DNA of 64,000 nucleotides from Toxonevra muliebris (Eukaryota > Arthropoda > Insecta > Diptera > Pallopteridae). The stretch spans positions 137,410,998 through 137,474,997 of the forward strand of contig OY829326.1 of NCBI GenBank assembly GCA_963691655.1. The letters are read 5' to 3'. Each line of letters starts with the position of its first letter. Position 1 is the stretch's first letter. Positions 41,601-50,500 of this stretch are shown here, piece after piece. The notes beneath the pieces are model-generated. The model ran no database searches. It was not told where the DNA came from and saw nothing but the letters and a program-made list of their open reading frames with translations. Made by a program: the position numbers and the translations under genes.

Positions 41601-44025
41601 GCAACAACAACGTACCTGAAATTTATGTACAGTTCGAATAAGTTCGAATCAAAAAAACATTAAGCCAAAATATTTTCTATTTGTATACAGTCTAAATAAA
41701 ACCTTGTGTAAAATTTAATTTTTAACGGAATCATTAATATTTCTAATTTTATATTCGTACATAAGTATATGGTATATTTAATTTTTCTATATTTTCAGTT
41801 TGCCTGCCGATAAACTCGTTTACATTGGTTTAAGGGACATTGACCCATACGAGGCGTATATTCTAAGTAAACTAGGAATACGTGCATATGCAATGGATGT
41901 AAGTTATTTTATTATTGTTGTTGCTGTGTTTTTTTGTATTCTTTTTTGTTATTGCAAAATGTACTTGTTCGTTTAAACATTTATGTCTGGCGCGACACAG
42001 GAAAACAGAAACAGGATCAATTTACTATAGCAATACTCATACTATCGATCATAATAGGGGAAGAAATGTATGGTAAAGAAGGGCGAATGGTGAATTCGTT
42101 TTTGTTTTTAACATTAATGTCCTTTCGTGTTTATTACAACGTTGTAAGCAGAGGGGGAGATTAGGGGTTGGCTTGTGTATTTTTCATTGTAATTCTTACA
42201 AAATATTCAAATTGCAACAAGACCGGATATAGCCTTATATGTATGTATGTATGCGCACATAAATTTTTACTAAGGGATCATAAGGGATCGAATTATTTTT
42301 GAGTCGTGAAAATACTCCATGAATGTGTGTTGAAAAATTTGAATGGATTTTATGTGCAAAATTTATTATACTTAATTAAAATTATTAAATAGTTTTCTTT
42401 TTGTGTTCACATATGGAAAGAATCGATTTAGAACCAAGGACAATTGGATAGAAGTTTGCTCGTATCATTTACGAGTTATATTATAATAAATTTCGTGCAA
42501 CTTTAGTTTTTATGTTTCGCAAAAAATCGATGAACTAGGATAGATTAAGTGATATCGGTTGTCTCGAAAGCGAGACTTACTTAGGTCGATAAGTATTGGC
42601 ACTAGGATGCGAATAATTCGCCTCGCAATTTCTTCTGCGAATAATTTGTGAGTCACTGAGCTGCAAAAAATCCACCTGGGATTGAACCACGAGTCAAAAT
42701 TTTTTTTTTTTAATTAAATTATATAAGTTTTGTTGGCTTCACATGAAAGCCTAATGTAATTACAACAACAAACGATTCCATCATTTATTTACATAGTGTG
42801 AGTGACTTGGTTCTAATGCAAAAAATTCCCCATAATTTTAAACAAGCAATATTTTCTTCAAAAACAGTATAATAATTTTCTCAACGGTTTTGGTTTTATG
42901 GGCCATTTATCAAAAAAGGGGCTTAAAACCCCGTTTTCAAGAGGAAGGGTAGGAGATGGAGAAAAAATGTGTTGCACAAAAATCGTTTATCTCTTTGTGC
43001 TTAACAACTTTGTTTCAGACATCAAATTCGTATCTGTTGAAATAAAGAAATTTCTTAATAGCCCCATTTTTCCGACTTCAGGTCCATATTGTGGGAGAAC
43101 TAAATGTGATGGAGAAAAACTGAGTACGCAGTCAGGATCAGTGATCCTAAAGTACTATAAAACCGTTCGAAAATGTTGCACTGTGTAATTAATCATTTTG
43201 TATCTCCATCTCAAAGAAAAACTACTTATATATTTTTATTAAATTAATGTTTACCTCGAATTATATTGCATACTCTAGGGCTTTTTTGTTTTGTGGGAAT
43301 ATATAAAATGCATCAATGTTTTCCTTCGAAACAAACAAAATTAACATTAAGCCAAAAAGTATACTGCGCTTTTTTACAAACTGAAAATGAAAAATGTAAA
43401 AATGTTTAATAAATTTGAACTAAAAAAATAATATAAAATAAAATAGTTGCTATTATTTAACAACGCCCATTTTCATATAATGCTTCTATCTCATCCATCC
43501 CATCCAGTAGTTTCTGCATATTACATCAACTTCCAAACCATCAACATAGACAGTGATTCTCAATTAAATTTAACTTTTAAACTTAAATCATAGAAATATA
43601 TTATGTACATATATTTAAATAATTTATTTAATCAATCACATTCTAATTTGCAGTCAGTTGATAAATATGGAATATCGAAAATCATCGAAATTACGCTAGA
43701 CGCTTTAAAGCCACAAAATAAAATACATGTCAGCTTCGATGTGGATGCACTCGATAATACAGTGGCACCTAGCACTGGCACCGTTGTTCCTGGAGGCTTA
43801 ACACTACGTGAAGGTATATCCATTGTGGAGGCGCTACGGGATACTAATCGTGTCCAAGGTATCGATTTAGTAGAGTTAAATCCAGCATTGGGTACTGAAC
43901 ATGATGTTCAAATGACGGTTAATTCGAGCTTCGAAATATTAAAGAGTCTTTGTGGCTACAAACGTAGTGGTAGTTTTGCTAATATAAATACAGATTTATT
44001 TAAAACAAATAATAAAATTAATTAA
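2411..44025 (+). CDS. arg: Arginase, five exons (whole CDS span)
   Basis: Arginase hydrolyses L-arginine to ornithine and urea using a two-manganese centre. Joined exons are 2411-2621, 5459-5653, 5725-5911, 41799-41898 and 43654-44025, 1065 nt or 354 residues plus stop, close to the usual length of about 350. All junctions are GT-AG and the frame closes. Metal ligands are visible: H131 in [10 protein letters not shown]154/H156/D158 in [10 protein letters not shown]260/D262 in [14 protein letters not shown] (167-172) and the PSTGT loop follow. The first 20 residues are rich in K/R with no acids, and a KYS-TDA step looks like a mitochondrial presequence, as expected of insect arginase. LDN replaces the LDP common in vertebrates, which I recall as a fly trait. 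The gene is interrupted by a 35.9-kb intron hosting elav on the other strand. Identity is very secure; the start is the only upstream in-frame ATG with a sensible presequence. Confidence 0.96.
2944..3250 (+). mobile_element. tRNA-derived SINE, version with 3' module A
   Basis: It begins with a tRNA-like head: an A box around TAGCCTAGTGG (about 2957) and a B box GGTTCGATTCC (about 2999), with GACGA at the start able to pair with TCGTC. A roughly 150-bp body follows, then the GCCGTTCGGAATCGGCG hairpin and TTAAACTGTAGG. The 3' module (GTGGTATCACAA to CCAACC) differs from that of the copy at 29713-30186 but matches the fragment at 48202-48310. It lies in arginase intron 1. It is not a working tRNA gene: no clean cloverleaf, and the body is attached. 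Confidence 0.8.
3941..4592. mobile_element. piggyBac-type MITE flanked by TTAA
   Basis: A 652-bp non-coding element has 17-bp terminal inverted repeats, GGGGACCTTCTGGTCTA at the left and the complement of GGCCACCTTCTGGTCTA at the right. It is flanked on both sides by TTAA (3937-3940 and 4593-4596), the target-site duplication characteristic of the piggyBac superfamily. No transposase is encoded. The 70-aa frame 4238-4450 inside is incidental. Confidence 0.75.
5459..5653 (+). CDS. arg: Arginase exon 2
   Basis: The acceptor TTTATTTCAG ends at 5458, and the donor GTGAGT starts at 5654. The exon encodes residues 71-136 and ends in the first arginase signature GGDHAIGFG, containing metal ligand H131. 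It is not in any ATG-started frame of its own, so it is only found by joining exons. Confidence 0.95.
5725..5911 (+). CDS. arg: Arginase exon 3
   Basis: The acceptor ACACAG ends at 5724 after a 71-bp intron; the donor GTGAGT starts at 5912. The exon carries WIDAHADIN (ligands D154, H156, D158) and [11 protein letters not shown]. The last codon is split TG|T, a cysteine (C198), not the tryptophan that reading on into the intron would give. Confidence 0.95.
7467..7754. mobile_element. hAT-type MITE, copy 1
   Basis: A 288-bp element starts CAGCGTGACCAACTCAG and ends TTGGTCACACTG, giving inverted ends of the CAGTGTGRCCAACT type. It matches the copy at 55071-55363 almost end to end, with shared internal blocks such as ATCTTCGAAAAATC and GATTTTAGCGGATTTTG. 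The flanks share only the last part of an 8-bp duplication (AAACAAG and GTACAAG), so its target site has decayed. Confidence 0.75.
7817..7838. repeat. Perfect short hairpin
   Basis: CTCGACAAG, four A bases, then CTTGTCGAG: a 9-bp perfect stem with a 4-base loop. No role is evident. Confidence 0.5.
8085..9010 (-). pseudogene. RTE-like non-LTR retrotransposon, reverse transcriptase remnant
   Basis: Read on the minus strand in shifting frames, the segment keeps the 3' half of a non-LTR reverse transcriptase. In order it shows [13 protein letters not shown] near 8890, YYLGSIVST near 8620, ILLYGSETW near 8440, [13 protein letters not shown] and [12 protein letters not shown] near 8260-8350, and [16 protein letters not shown] with FVEALCSQ near 8120-8190. 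These blocks belong to the C-terminal region of RTE-like elements. Stops and frameshifts separate them, and the catalytic YADD box is not readable, so it is dead. It lies in arginase intron 3. Confidence 0.8.
10680..10815. repeat. GTATCGATAC-rich fragment related to 52617-53917
   Basis: It contains repeated TATCGGTAC, CCGATACCCGATACTTTT and GGTATCGAAATTCGATAC motifs, like those near both ends of the TIR element upstream of ERGIC2. It is probably a truncated relative. No ends are defined. Confidence 0.35.
12200..12541 (-). repeat. Imperfect ACC/ACT triplet tract
   Basis: The minus strand reads as many ACC and ACT triplets (GGTGGTGGTAGTGG on plus at 12364-12440), giving a spurious threonine/proline-rich 113-codon frame. 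Probably simple-sequence DNA, possibly within the elav 3' untranslated region. Confidence 0.5.
14865..15184. mobile_element. MITE with CCAAGGTGAATTT ends
   Basis: A 320-bp element is bounded by CCAAGGTGAATTTATATTAA at left and its inverted counterpart (TTATACAAATTCACCTTGG) at right. Inside, the motif TTGTTGTTG(C/G)GGCCAT(A/T)ATGGCG occurs twice. The 117-codon frame starting at 15041 runs out of the element and is not taken as a gene. A related copy lies at 21876-22054. Confidence 0.65.
15815..15949. mobile_element. Palindromic MITE (CAGCC family), copy 1
   Basis: A 135-bp element, CAGCC(G/C)T.TTCTAAATATTCCC at left and the complement at right, with an inner CCCCGGGAAA arm. It matches 40450-40585. 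Flanking octamers ATTAATTT and ATTAGATT agree at 6 of 8 positions, suggesting a decayed 8-bp target duplication as in hAT elements. Confidence 0.65.
18600..19230. repeat. Degenerate minisatellite, CAGAATAATCAAATGTACTTC-like units
   Basis: Blocks built from TTCAGAATA, ATTCCAATTGTACTTC and AATCAAATGTACTTC recur with diverged spacing on both sides of the small MITE at 18807-18986. The frames overlapping it (18860-19108, 18899-19273) are by-products. Confidence 0.6.
18807..18986. mobile_element. 180-bp MITE with GGGGG-TACTCTGTAG ends
   Basis: Thirty-base terminal inverted repeats: left GGGGGATTACTCTGTAG then TTCGATTCGAAAG; right, on the opposite strand, GGGGGGCTACTCTGTAG then CTCGATTCGAAAG. The interior is rich in TTCGAAT. 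It has inserted into the degenerate tandem repeat. Confidence 0.75.
21876..22054. mobile_element. Truncated copy of the CCAAGGTGAATTT MITE
   Basis: It shares AACAACACATC.TTGTTGTTG, GCCATAATGGCG and GAATGAGTTGCT.GTAACTTCACC with the right half of 14865-15184 and ends in TATAAATTCACCTTG. The left terminal repeat is missing. Confidence 0.55.
26896..26917. repeat. Poly-A tract
   Basis: Some 18 consecutive A bases about 290 bp 3' of the elav stop. In the elav transcript this would be a U run. Confidence 0.6.
27202..28538 (-). CDS. elav: ELAV neuronal RNA-binding protein (single coding exon)
   Basis: ELAV binds U-rich RNA in neuronal nuclei and directs alternative splicing and 3'-end choice. The frame ends NKSK-stop at 27202. 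Counting from an in-frame ATG at 28551 (449 codons), an alanine/glutamine-rich N terminus (to about 95) is followed by RRM1 (about 116-204; RNP2 LIVNYL, RNP1 LGYGFVNY), RRM2 (about 214-292; [14 protein letters not shown]), a hinge (about 293-367) and RRM3 (about 368-446; [14 protein letters not shown]). The RRM1 insert YVDPLNPQ and the hinge marker [18 protein letters not shown] are ELAV-specific, separating it from FNE and RBP9. I place the start at a split codon: TAAAG then TGGACTTCATGATGG, where fly ELAV begins MDF. ATG at 28530 or 28551 are alternatives. No intron interrupts the RRMs. It lies antisense inside arginase intron 3. Confidence 0.96.
29713..30186 (-). mobile_element. Compound tRNA-derived SINE with two tRNA-like modules
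   Basis: On the minus strand it begins GACGACCTCGATAATCTAGTGG, a tRNA-like A box, with B box GGTTCGATTCC. It shares about 230 bp with the SINE at 2944 through TTAAACTGTAGG. Then a second tRNA-like module follows: GTGGTCTAGTGG (A box) and GAGTTCGATTCTCGG (B box) at about 29870-29940. A TTTCC/TTTC run (29790-29850), a short 3' block and an AAT-repeat tail complete it. A perfect 10-bp duplication TGTTATATTA flanks it (29703-29712, 30187-30196). Confidence 0.88.
29788..29855. repeat. AAAG / GGAAA microsatellite inside the SINE
   Basis: About four AAAG units followed by six GGAAA units and further AAAG. On the SINE strand these are pyrimidine repeats between the second tRNA-like module and the 3' end. 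Confidence 0.9.
30994..31770 (-). pseudogene. Unrecognised ORF remnants of the TIR transposon
   Basis: Two minus-strand frames follow one another: MPVYVK through an acidic region to about 31400, then [12 protein letters not shown] to QKLLDCIWI at the hAT target site. If the hAT insert and one target copy are removed, the second frame continues as [13 protein letters not shown] to a stop near 29490. No known domain was identified; a transposon-encoded protein is inferred from the flanking terminal repeats. Confidence 0.4.
33125..33148. repeat. Poly-T tract of 24
   Basis: Twenty-four consecutive T bases, close to the proposed elav donor at 33203. On the elav strand it is an A run just inside the intron. 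Confidence 0.9.
33204..33300 (-). other. Candidate elav 5' UTR exon with donor
   Basis: On the minus strand a CA-rich leader (ACCACCACCG, then GCAATAACAAAACACATACAAAA) ends directly at GTGAGT (33203-33198). It ends in A, so splicing to 28538 would create A|TG GAC TTC, the expected MDF start of ELAV. The upstream limit is unknown. Inference from sequence only. Confidence 0.35.
38645..38668. repeat. TATG microsatellite
   Basis: Six tandem TATG-type units, followed by more TATT/TATG sequence. Confidence 0.85.
39544..39668. repeat. Small foldback with internal 22-bp tandem repeats
   Basis: AAACGAAACACAAGCAAAT at 39544-39562 is the exact complement of 39650-39668. Between the arms, the unit ACACAAGCAAATGAAATCAA recurs about three times. 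A large hairpin could form; no coding capacity. Confidence 0.7.
40450..40585. mobile_element. Palindromic MITE (CAGCC family), copy 2
   Basis: A 136-bp element, CAGCCCTATTCTAAATATTC at left and its exact complement at right, with inner CCCCGGGA arms. It is the same family as 15815-15949. Target duplication is not evident here. Confidence 0.75.
40812..40958. mobile_element. 147-bp foldback MITE
   Basis: Arms CACACGGGCGCAAGCATGAA and, complementary, CACACGGTCTCAAGCATGAA, both continuing CGCCTGTC then an AGAGAGA stretch. Around 50 bp per arm pair with few mismatches. No other copy was seen in the window. Confidence 0.65.
41366..41410. mobile_element. Possible hAT end
   Basis: The sequence CAGTGGCTCTCAAGTGGGAG followed by a C-rich then G-rich block resembles the CAGTGGTTCTCAA ends of some hAT elements. 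The partner end was not found. Confidence 0.3.
41799..41898 (+). CDS. arg: Arginase exon 4
   Basis: The acceptor ATTTTCAG ends at 41798 and the donor GTAAGT starts at 41899. The 100-bp exon encodes [14 protein letters not shown] and LGIRAYAMD (residues 198-231), matching the conserved arginase segment IGLRDVDPxE. It lies 35.9 kb downstream of exon 3, and the frame continues exactly. Confidence 0.94.
41899..43653 (+). other. Arginase intron 4
   Basis: A 1755-bp intron, A/T-rich, with no coding signal that I trust. A tRNA-like B-box fragment (GGTTCAATCCC on the minus strand near 42680) may be a decayed SINE. Confidence 0.85.
42650..42700 (-). repeat. Decayed tRNA-like (SINE) fragment
   Basis: On the minus strand GACTCGTGGTTCAATCCCAGG resembles a tRNA T arm with B box. 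No partner A box can be read, so this is a weak call. Confidence 0.3.
43654..44025 (+). CDS. arg: Arginase exon 5 (C-terminal)
   Basis: The acceptor TAATTTGCAG ends at 43653. The exon encodes residues 232-354 with SFDVDALD (ligands D260, D262), [13 protein letters not shown] and the conserved glutamate in [10 protein letters not shown], then a divergent tail ending TAA at 44023-44025. A polyadenylation signal AATAAA follows at 44071. Confidence 0.96.
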   Translation, partial: SVDKYGISKIIEITLDALKPQNKIHVSFDVDALDNTVAPSTGTVVPGGLTLREGISIVEALRDTNRVQGIDLVELNPALGTEHDVQMTVNSSFEILKSLCGYKRSGSFANINTDLFKTNNKIN

Positions 44026-44234
44026 ATTTTCATTTACATATTCATATATGTATATATTTACAAAAGTTCGAATAAAATGCAAAATATTTCTTAACATTTT
44101 TTAAATAATTATAATTTTTTAATCGAATAATGAAATAATAAAAGAGATTCTCAGAATGAAGCAACAAGAAATTTGCCTGTTTTGTTTTTTTCATCTTCTT
44201 TTCATGTGGTATTATGTATACTATGCTTTTGTTA
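44026..44234. terminator. Convergent 3' ends of arginase and ERGIC2
   Basis: Only 209 bp separate the two stop codons. AATAAA at 44071 serves arginase on the plus strand; an ATTAAA-type signal (44123-44118, minus strand) could serve ERGIC2. The two 3' UTRs probably abut or overlap. Confidence 0.55.
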
Positions 44235-44530
44235 TTAAAAGCCATTTGTGTTGGATGACGGTGACGGCACGAATGTTGCTGTCGGAATGTCTGAACTAAT
44301 TGCTACTCTGGACATACTATTAGCCGTGTTAATAAGATCATTTGCTATAGGCAGCGATGGCGGCGTTATCATAGCTGCTGTTGTTGTTGTTGTTACTGTA
44401 GTCGGCTTACCACCTAATATTTTAGATTGTAATGTATTATCGTGCGATTTCAGCGATTTGTAGAGTAGTTGTGGCGCCACGGTGCGTATAAATTCATAAT
44501 ATAATGTTTGAATCATTGAATTCAATATGC
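44235..44530 (-). CDS. Ergic2: ERGIC2 exon 5 (C-terminal)
   Basis: The acceptor ATTACTTAG ends at 44531, with phase matching exon 4 (G|GC gives glycine). It encodes GILNSMIQTLYYEF and then a 75-residue low-complexity tail with a TTVTTTTT run, ending NTNGF-stop at 44235. Confidence 0.86.
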
Positions 44531-47500
44531 CTAAGTAATATAAAATAGAAATGAAATTATTAGATAAATACATAAAAAGAAAAAATAACTAGAATATTAT
44601 AATTACGCTAACACATAACCACGTGGGAATAAAGGAAATCAATTCACGCTCACGCAAGCTCACGTGGAAATTATATCGCCTTCACCCGTGTCACGCGTCC
44701 ATCTTTAGACACTACAAGCAATTACACTATACTGAAGTGATAATTAACTTTTCAGTTGACCTAATGCAGGTTATAGCTCTAGTCAAATAAAAGGAAACTG
44801 GAATACCAAAAATTTCCAATACACTCTTCAAAATCCGGACGTAGGACAAAAAAAAAAAAAAACCGAATTTTCAGAAGTGCACATAAGAGGCTGAGAGCAA
44901 AAGCAGTACAACTTCTAAGTTCACAGTAATAAGGGATTGGGAAAATAAAGCTCTCAAAGACTATTGGTCCAGACTTTATAGTCTCCGATAGGCTTAAAGA
45001 CTTATTAACCCAATCACCATTAACTCAAAACATATAATCGAATTAACCAGGATGGAGGGCTTCTTACAGGACACTGCCTTCTTAAGTATCATCTGAAGAA
45101 GATGGGTATATCGCAATGCGATTCATGCCGACTATGCAATGAGGACATGGAAACAGCTGAACATGTACTATGTGAATGTCCAGCTGCCGCTAGGCGTAGA
45201 TCGCTTTATCTTGGAAAGGGACTCTTGAGACCTTCTGAGATATGCGGCATAAAACCTAATGCAATTTTTAAATTCGTTTGTAGTCTTAATTTAGAATTGT
45301 GTTAAAACCAAGGGCTGCACAAAAGAGCAAAAATTGTCGCAGTGCATTAAGCCTGCTTAATTAATAATAATAGCCTGAAAAAATTATTTTATCATTTTTG
45401 TTCTTACCTCTAACTTAATTAACTTTGATCTTATAAGTAAAAATATTATTTTTAAAGTAAACTCGCGATATTTATTGAAAACAAATTATTATTAAACACG
45501 TTTATCTGGTTTTCGGTATTCTTTTCTCTTTCTTTATTACAGGGTAGTATTTTTAGTACTTAGAAATACGTTCATTATACAGAGGTGTATTGGTCATTGC
45601 ACATAATCATATCCACAGAGTTTTATATTATTGTTGTAAAACGTTTTCATATCGAAATTTGAAATCCTCATTTTACATGCACATGCTATGGTATAAACTA
45701 TTGCATTTCTTTGACGCTGGTTACACAAGTGCAAAGTTTTACTGTGCGGAGTGTACAATCGTGTTTACAAATTTCATCAGCACGATCGACATCTTCTGTT
45801 GAACATTTCTTTCAGAGCAAAACTGGCTCAACGACCTAACCCGTTTTTGCTCCGAATATAAAATGATACCACTCTTTTCTGTAATAAAAAATTGTACCGC
45901 CTTTGCACTCAGCCTCTCATTGCATTTCTGAAAATCAGTGATTTCAAGACCGTGGCGGCTGCAGTGCCCAAAAGTTTTGTCAAATAGCTCGTGGAAGTCG
46001 TCTTTGGTTGCTTTGCCATGATAGTGGTTAGGCGCTCCATAATTGGCGTGAACCTTTGGTTCAGATGGCTCACTCTCTTGCCAGCCACAAATCCAATACC
46101 AAATTCGTGTCTCAGGTCATGATAGCTATAATGCATATCACAGGATGCTATTTTGGAAAAACCTCTATCCTGCCCATCGCATTCTCTGGACAGTGCGGAT
46201 GTCAGTTAGATATTTGTCAAGGATATCTGTCAGTTAATTGAAGAGTCTTCCGTGAAAAATGTTTGGACAATGCAGCTGCATATTATTAAATCATTGTCCT
46301 TTAAAAGTTTACGGTGATCGTCAACATGAAGGAGGCCTTCTATCCGAGACCTCTCTTGAGGAGTTAATGAAATGATTTTTAACATAGTGAGTTCCACTAC
46401 GTTGATTCAACGTCACAGAAAACCAGTCGCACACATTAGTTCGTTCTCTAACGCGTGTCAGATCACTATCCAGGGAGCGCCACGAGGAGGCTGTGTGTCG
46501 ACTTGAGACGAAGGGGCAACAGGATCGAATATGGTTTTACCGGCTTGCGATACTACCATAAACTTTACCTTGTGTCCTCCGGCCCCAAGCCCCCCATTGG
46601 TCTACATTCGTATATAGACTCAAATTTATTCTAAGAAAATAATAATAAATAAATACAAATTATATTTATACATCTATGGCAATAAGCAATAACAGCTAAA
46701 CTCAAAAGTCGAAAAAAACCTCCTGCGTATTTTTTTATTATAAATCCCAAAATGTTGAAAGTTTTTGAAAAATTTTTGCAATTCAGCAGTCCCCATAGTT
46801 TTTTATTAATTAAACTCCAATAATTAATAAATATTTTGGGTTTTATAATGAAAAATACGCAACAGGTTTTTATTCAACTTTTTAGTTTAGCTGTTATTCC
46901 TTATTGCCACAGATATATGTAGGTACATAAACATAGGTACGTATGGACCTAGTAGTCAAGTTGAAGGCAATTATAATTATTTTTCAATCTTATATCCATT
47001 TCATCTGTTTTGTTGCTAATCTTCGTTTAATCTACGTTTCGGAAGTGTTTAATATTGGTTCTAATCTGACCGTTTTCGTTTGCGAAACTTTCTAACTAGT
47101 GTGTCTTCTGAACAGCTAAGTTTCATCTGTAAAAATTATAATTATATATATGTAGGTACATATAGTAGTCAAGTTGAAGGCAATTATAATTATTTTTCAA
47201 TATCTATTTCGTCTGTTTCGTTGCTGTTCTTCGTTTAATCTGCGTTTCGGTTGTGTTTAATATTGGTTCTAATTCTAATGACCGTTGTCGTTTATGACAC
47301 TTTCTAACTAGTATGTTTTCTGAACAGCTAAGTTTCATCTGTGAAAAAGCGGTGATTAAAATCTCGATTTCATTCGTATATTCATTATTTGAAACACTAG
47401 AAATTGTTAGATTCACTTCTTCACTTAGTCGGGTGATTCGGAGTGTTTTATCTTGTTGCGGGGCGAAAGGAGGAAGTGATGTAATGTCTGTTGATGGTGG

Positions 47501-50500
47501 TTCTATGAAAGGTGCTGTAGAACTTTCAGGTAAATCAGGTATAACACCCGTGCTACCGGTATCAGCATAATGTTCCTCTCTAAGCCATTCTAAATCGAGG
47601 CAGTTCAAATCGCAATCAAGAATATCGTCGTGGTATATTAAATTGAGATCAGCCATTGTTAAATTAAAATTTTCTTTAGTTGAAGCGCGATGTTGTTATT
47701 CAAGACACTGTTTGATAAATTCTGAATATTTTTCGTAATGCTACATTCTTTTATACTTTTTGTTTAAGATAAACACGTGTTTTCGTAAAAAAAAACTACC
47801 CCTATTTCGTGCGTCGTTGCGCACGACTTACAATTCATGTACGCAAGATTTTTCATTGCGCATGTGCAACGGAAACACGTGTTTTTTGATAACGTATACA
47901 GTGAAAAAAAAACTCTTTATTTGAAAATTTTGTGTATGTGTGTTTTGATAGTGAAGTTGAAAAAAGTGAAAAAAGCACAGTTCGAACTTTGAAGAGTTTT
48001 TTATGAAAAAGTGAAAATGCGTTGTGCTATTTTTAATTGTAAATATAATAATGAAAAAAAAAGAGTGGAGTTACTTTAAATTTCCTAAAGACAATGCCAC
48101 GTGACAAAAATTGATAGATTTTTATAGGCGCAATAGTGAAGTAAAAGTGAAATCAGCACTACGAACTCAGAACGAAAAAATTATTGGAACATGATATAGT
48201 ATATTCGCGGACCAAACGATAACACTTTGCCACACCACCGTTTGGAACCGGCGACGTGGTATCACAACAGCTCGGTCAGGCCTAAGTGTGTCCATCGACC
48301 GCCACTTAAAACAAAAGACATAAAAACTTTAAGCCGTATTCTACCATTCGTTCGTTTTTGCTCTGATAAAAATTTTGAACCGCTTTTGCTCTCAGTTTGT
48401 CATATGGTCAACACATGTTCCTCTGTGTAGTATATATAGATGTTTTATGTGAAACCACGTGGTTTATCGCCGGTTCCGAAAGGTGGTGTGGCAATGTGTT
48501 ATCGCTTGGTCCGTGAACGTAATATTCGTCACGTAATCCATTCAAAAATATACGCAAAATACTCTCTGTTACGTGACCATTTGTACGTTCGCGGAAGTGA
48601 CGAATCGATCCCAGAGGTTTGTTTGTCTTGGTAAGAAATGAAAGGTCATTACTGTACTAGTGATACATAACAGCTATAATAATACGTGTCTGGGGCTTTG
48701 TTGCTGCTTTCCCATACAATTATTGCTGCTAGTCATACAAAGCTAGTGGCGAATAAAACGCTGCTATTATATATATATATATATTGCCACTTCCTCTTCG
48801 TTTTCCACGTTCCGAAAAATTATCGTTCTGCACATTATCGTCTACGTGTGCATAATTCAGAGTGCATAATTCTTTCAAAACCTTCTGAAGTAAAATGTGA
48901 AATACAAATGCGTGCTGATTTCAGTTTTACTTCACTATTGCGCCTATAAAAATCTATCAATTTTTGTCACGTGGCATTGTCTTTAGGAAATTTAAAGTAA
49001 CTCCACTCTTTTTTTTTCATTATTATATTTACAATTAAAAATAGCACAACGCATTTTCACTTTTTCATAAAAAACTCTTCAAAGTTCGAACTGTGCTTTT
49101 TTCACTTTTTTCAACTTCACTATCAAAACACACATACACAAAATTTTCAAATAAAGAGTTTTTTTTTCACTGTATACGTTATCAAAAAAACACGTGTTTC
49201 CGTTGCACATGCGCAATGAAAAATCTTGCGTACGTGACTTGTGAGCCGTGCGCAACGACGCACGAAATAGGGGTAGTTTTATGACGAAAACATGTGTTTA
49301 TCTTAAACAAAAAGTATAAAAGAATGTAGCATTACAAAAAATATTCAGAATTTATCAAACAGTGTCTTGAATAACAACATCGCGCTTCAACTAAAGAAAA
49401 TTTTAATTTAACAATGGCTGATCTCAATTTAATATACCACGACGATATTCTTGATTGCGATTTGAACTGCCTCGATTTAGAATGGCTTAGAGAGGAACAT
49501 TATGCTGATACCGGTAGCACGGGTGTTATACCTGATTTACCTGAAAGTTCCACAGCACCTTTCATAGAACCACCATCAACAGACATTACATCACTTCCTC
49601 CTTTCGCCCCGCTACAAGATAAAACACTCCGAAATGAACCGTCATCAGAATTTTTTGAAATCACCCGACTAAGTGAAGAAGTGAATCTAACAATTTCTAG
49701 TGTTTCAAATAATGAATATACGAATGAAATCGAGATTTTAATCACCGCTTTTTCACAGATGAAACTTAGCTGTTCAGAAAACATACTAGTCAGAAAGTGT
49801 CATAAACGACAACGGTCATTAGAATTAGAACCAATATTAAACACAACCGAAACGCAGATTAAACGAAGAGCAGCAACGAAACAGACGAAATAGATATTGA
49901 AAAATAATTATAATTGCCCTCAACTTGACTACTATATGTACCTACATATATATAATTATAATTTTTACAGATGAAACTTAGCTGTTCAGAAGACACACTA
50001 GTTAGAAAGTTTCGCAAACGAAAACGGTCAGATTAGGACCAATATTAAACACTACCGAAACGTAGATTAAACGAAGATTAGCAACAAAACAGATGAAATA
50101 GATATAACATTGAAAAATAATTATAATTGCCTTCAACTTGACTACTAGGTCCATACGTACCTATGTTTATGTACCTACATATATCTGTGGCAATAAGGAA
50201 TAACAGCTAAACTAAAAAGTTGAATAAAAACCTGTTGCGTATTTTTCATTATAAAACCCAAAATATTTATTAATTATTGGAGTTAAATTAATGAAAAACT
50301 ATGGGGACTGCTAAATTGCAAAAATTTTTCAAAAACTTTCAACATTTTGGGATTTATAATAAAAAAAATACGCAGGAGGTTTTTATTCGACTTTTGAGTT
50401 TAGCTGTTATTGCTTATTGCCATAGATATATAAATATAATTGGTATTTATTTATTATTATTATTATTTTCTTAGAATAAATTTGAGTCTATATACGAATG

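Larger units (their letters stand above)
5912..41798 (+). other. Arginase intron 3, 35.9 kb, host of elav
   Basis: GTGAGT donor at 5912 and polypyrimidine/CAG acceptor at 41791-41798. This giant intron contains the whole elav coding region on the minus strand and most of the mobile DNA of the window. Stretches 5920-7460, 9020-14860 and 32170-36500 otherwise show only A/T-rich sequence, homopolymer runs and small tandem repeats. Confidence 0.92.
46412..48161. repeat. Left arm of the foldback element
   Basis: About 1750 bp, the inverted counterpart of 48912-50693. Markers include AACGCGTGTCAGATCACTAT at the outside and CCTAAAGACAATGCCACGTG towards the centre. Confidence 0.9.

Noticed and set aside
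47313..47570. Plus-strand ORF of 85 codons in the left foldback arm
   Set aside because: Complementary shadow of the unknown MADLNL protein; the right arm shows the mirrored shadow at 49500-49784.
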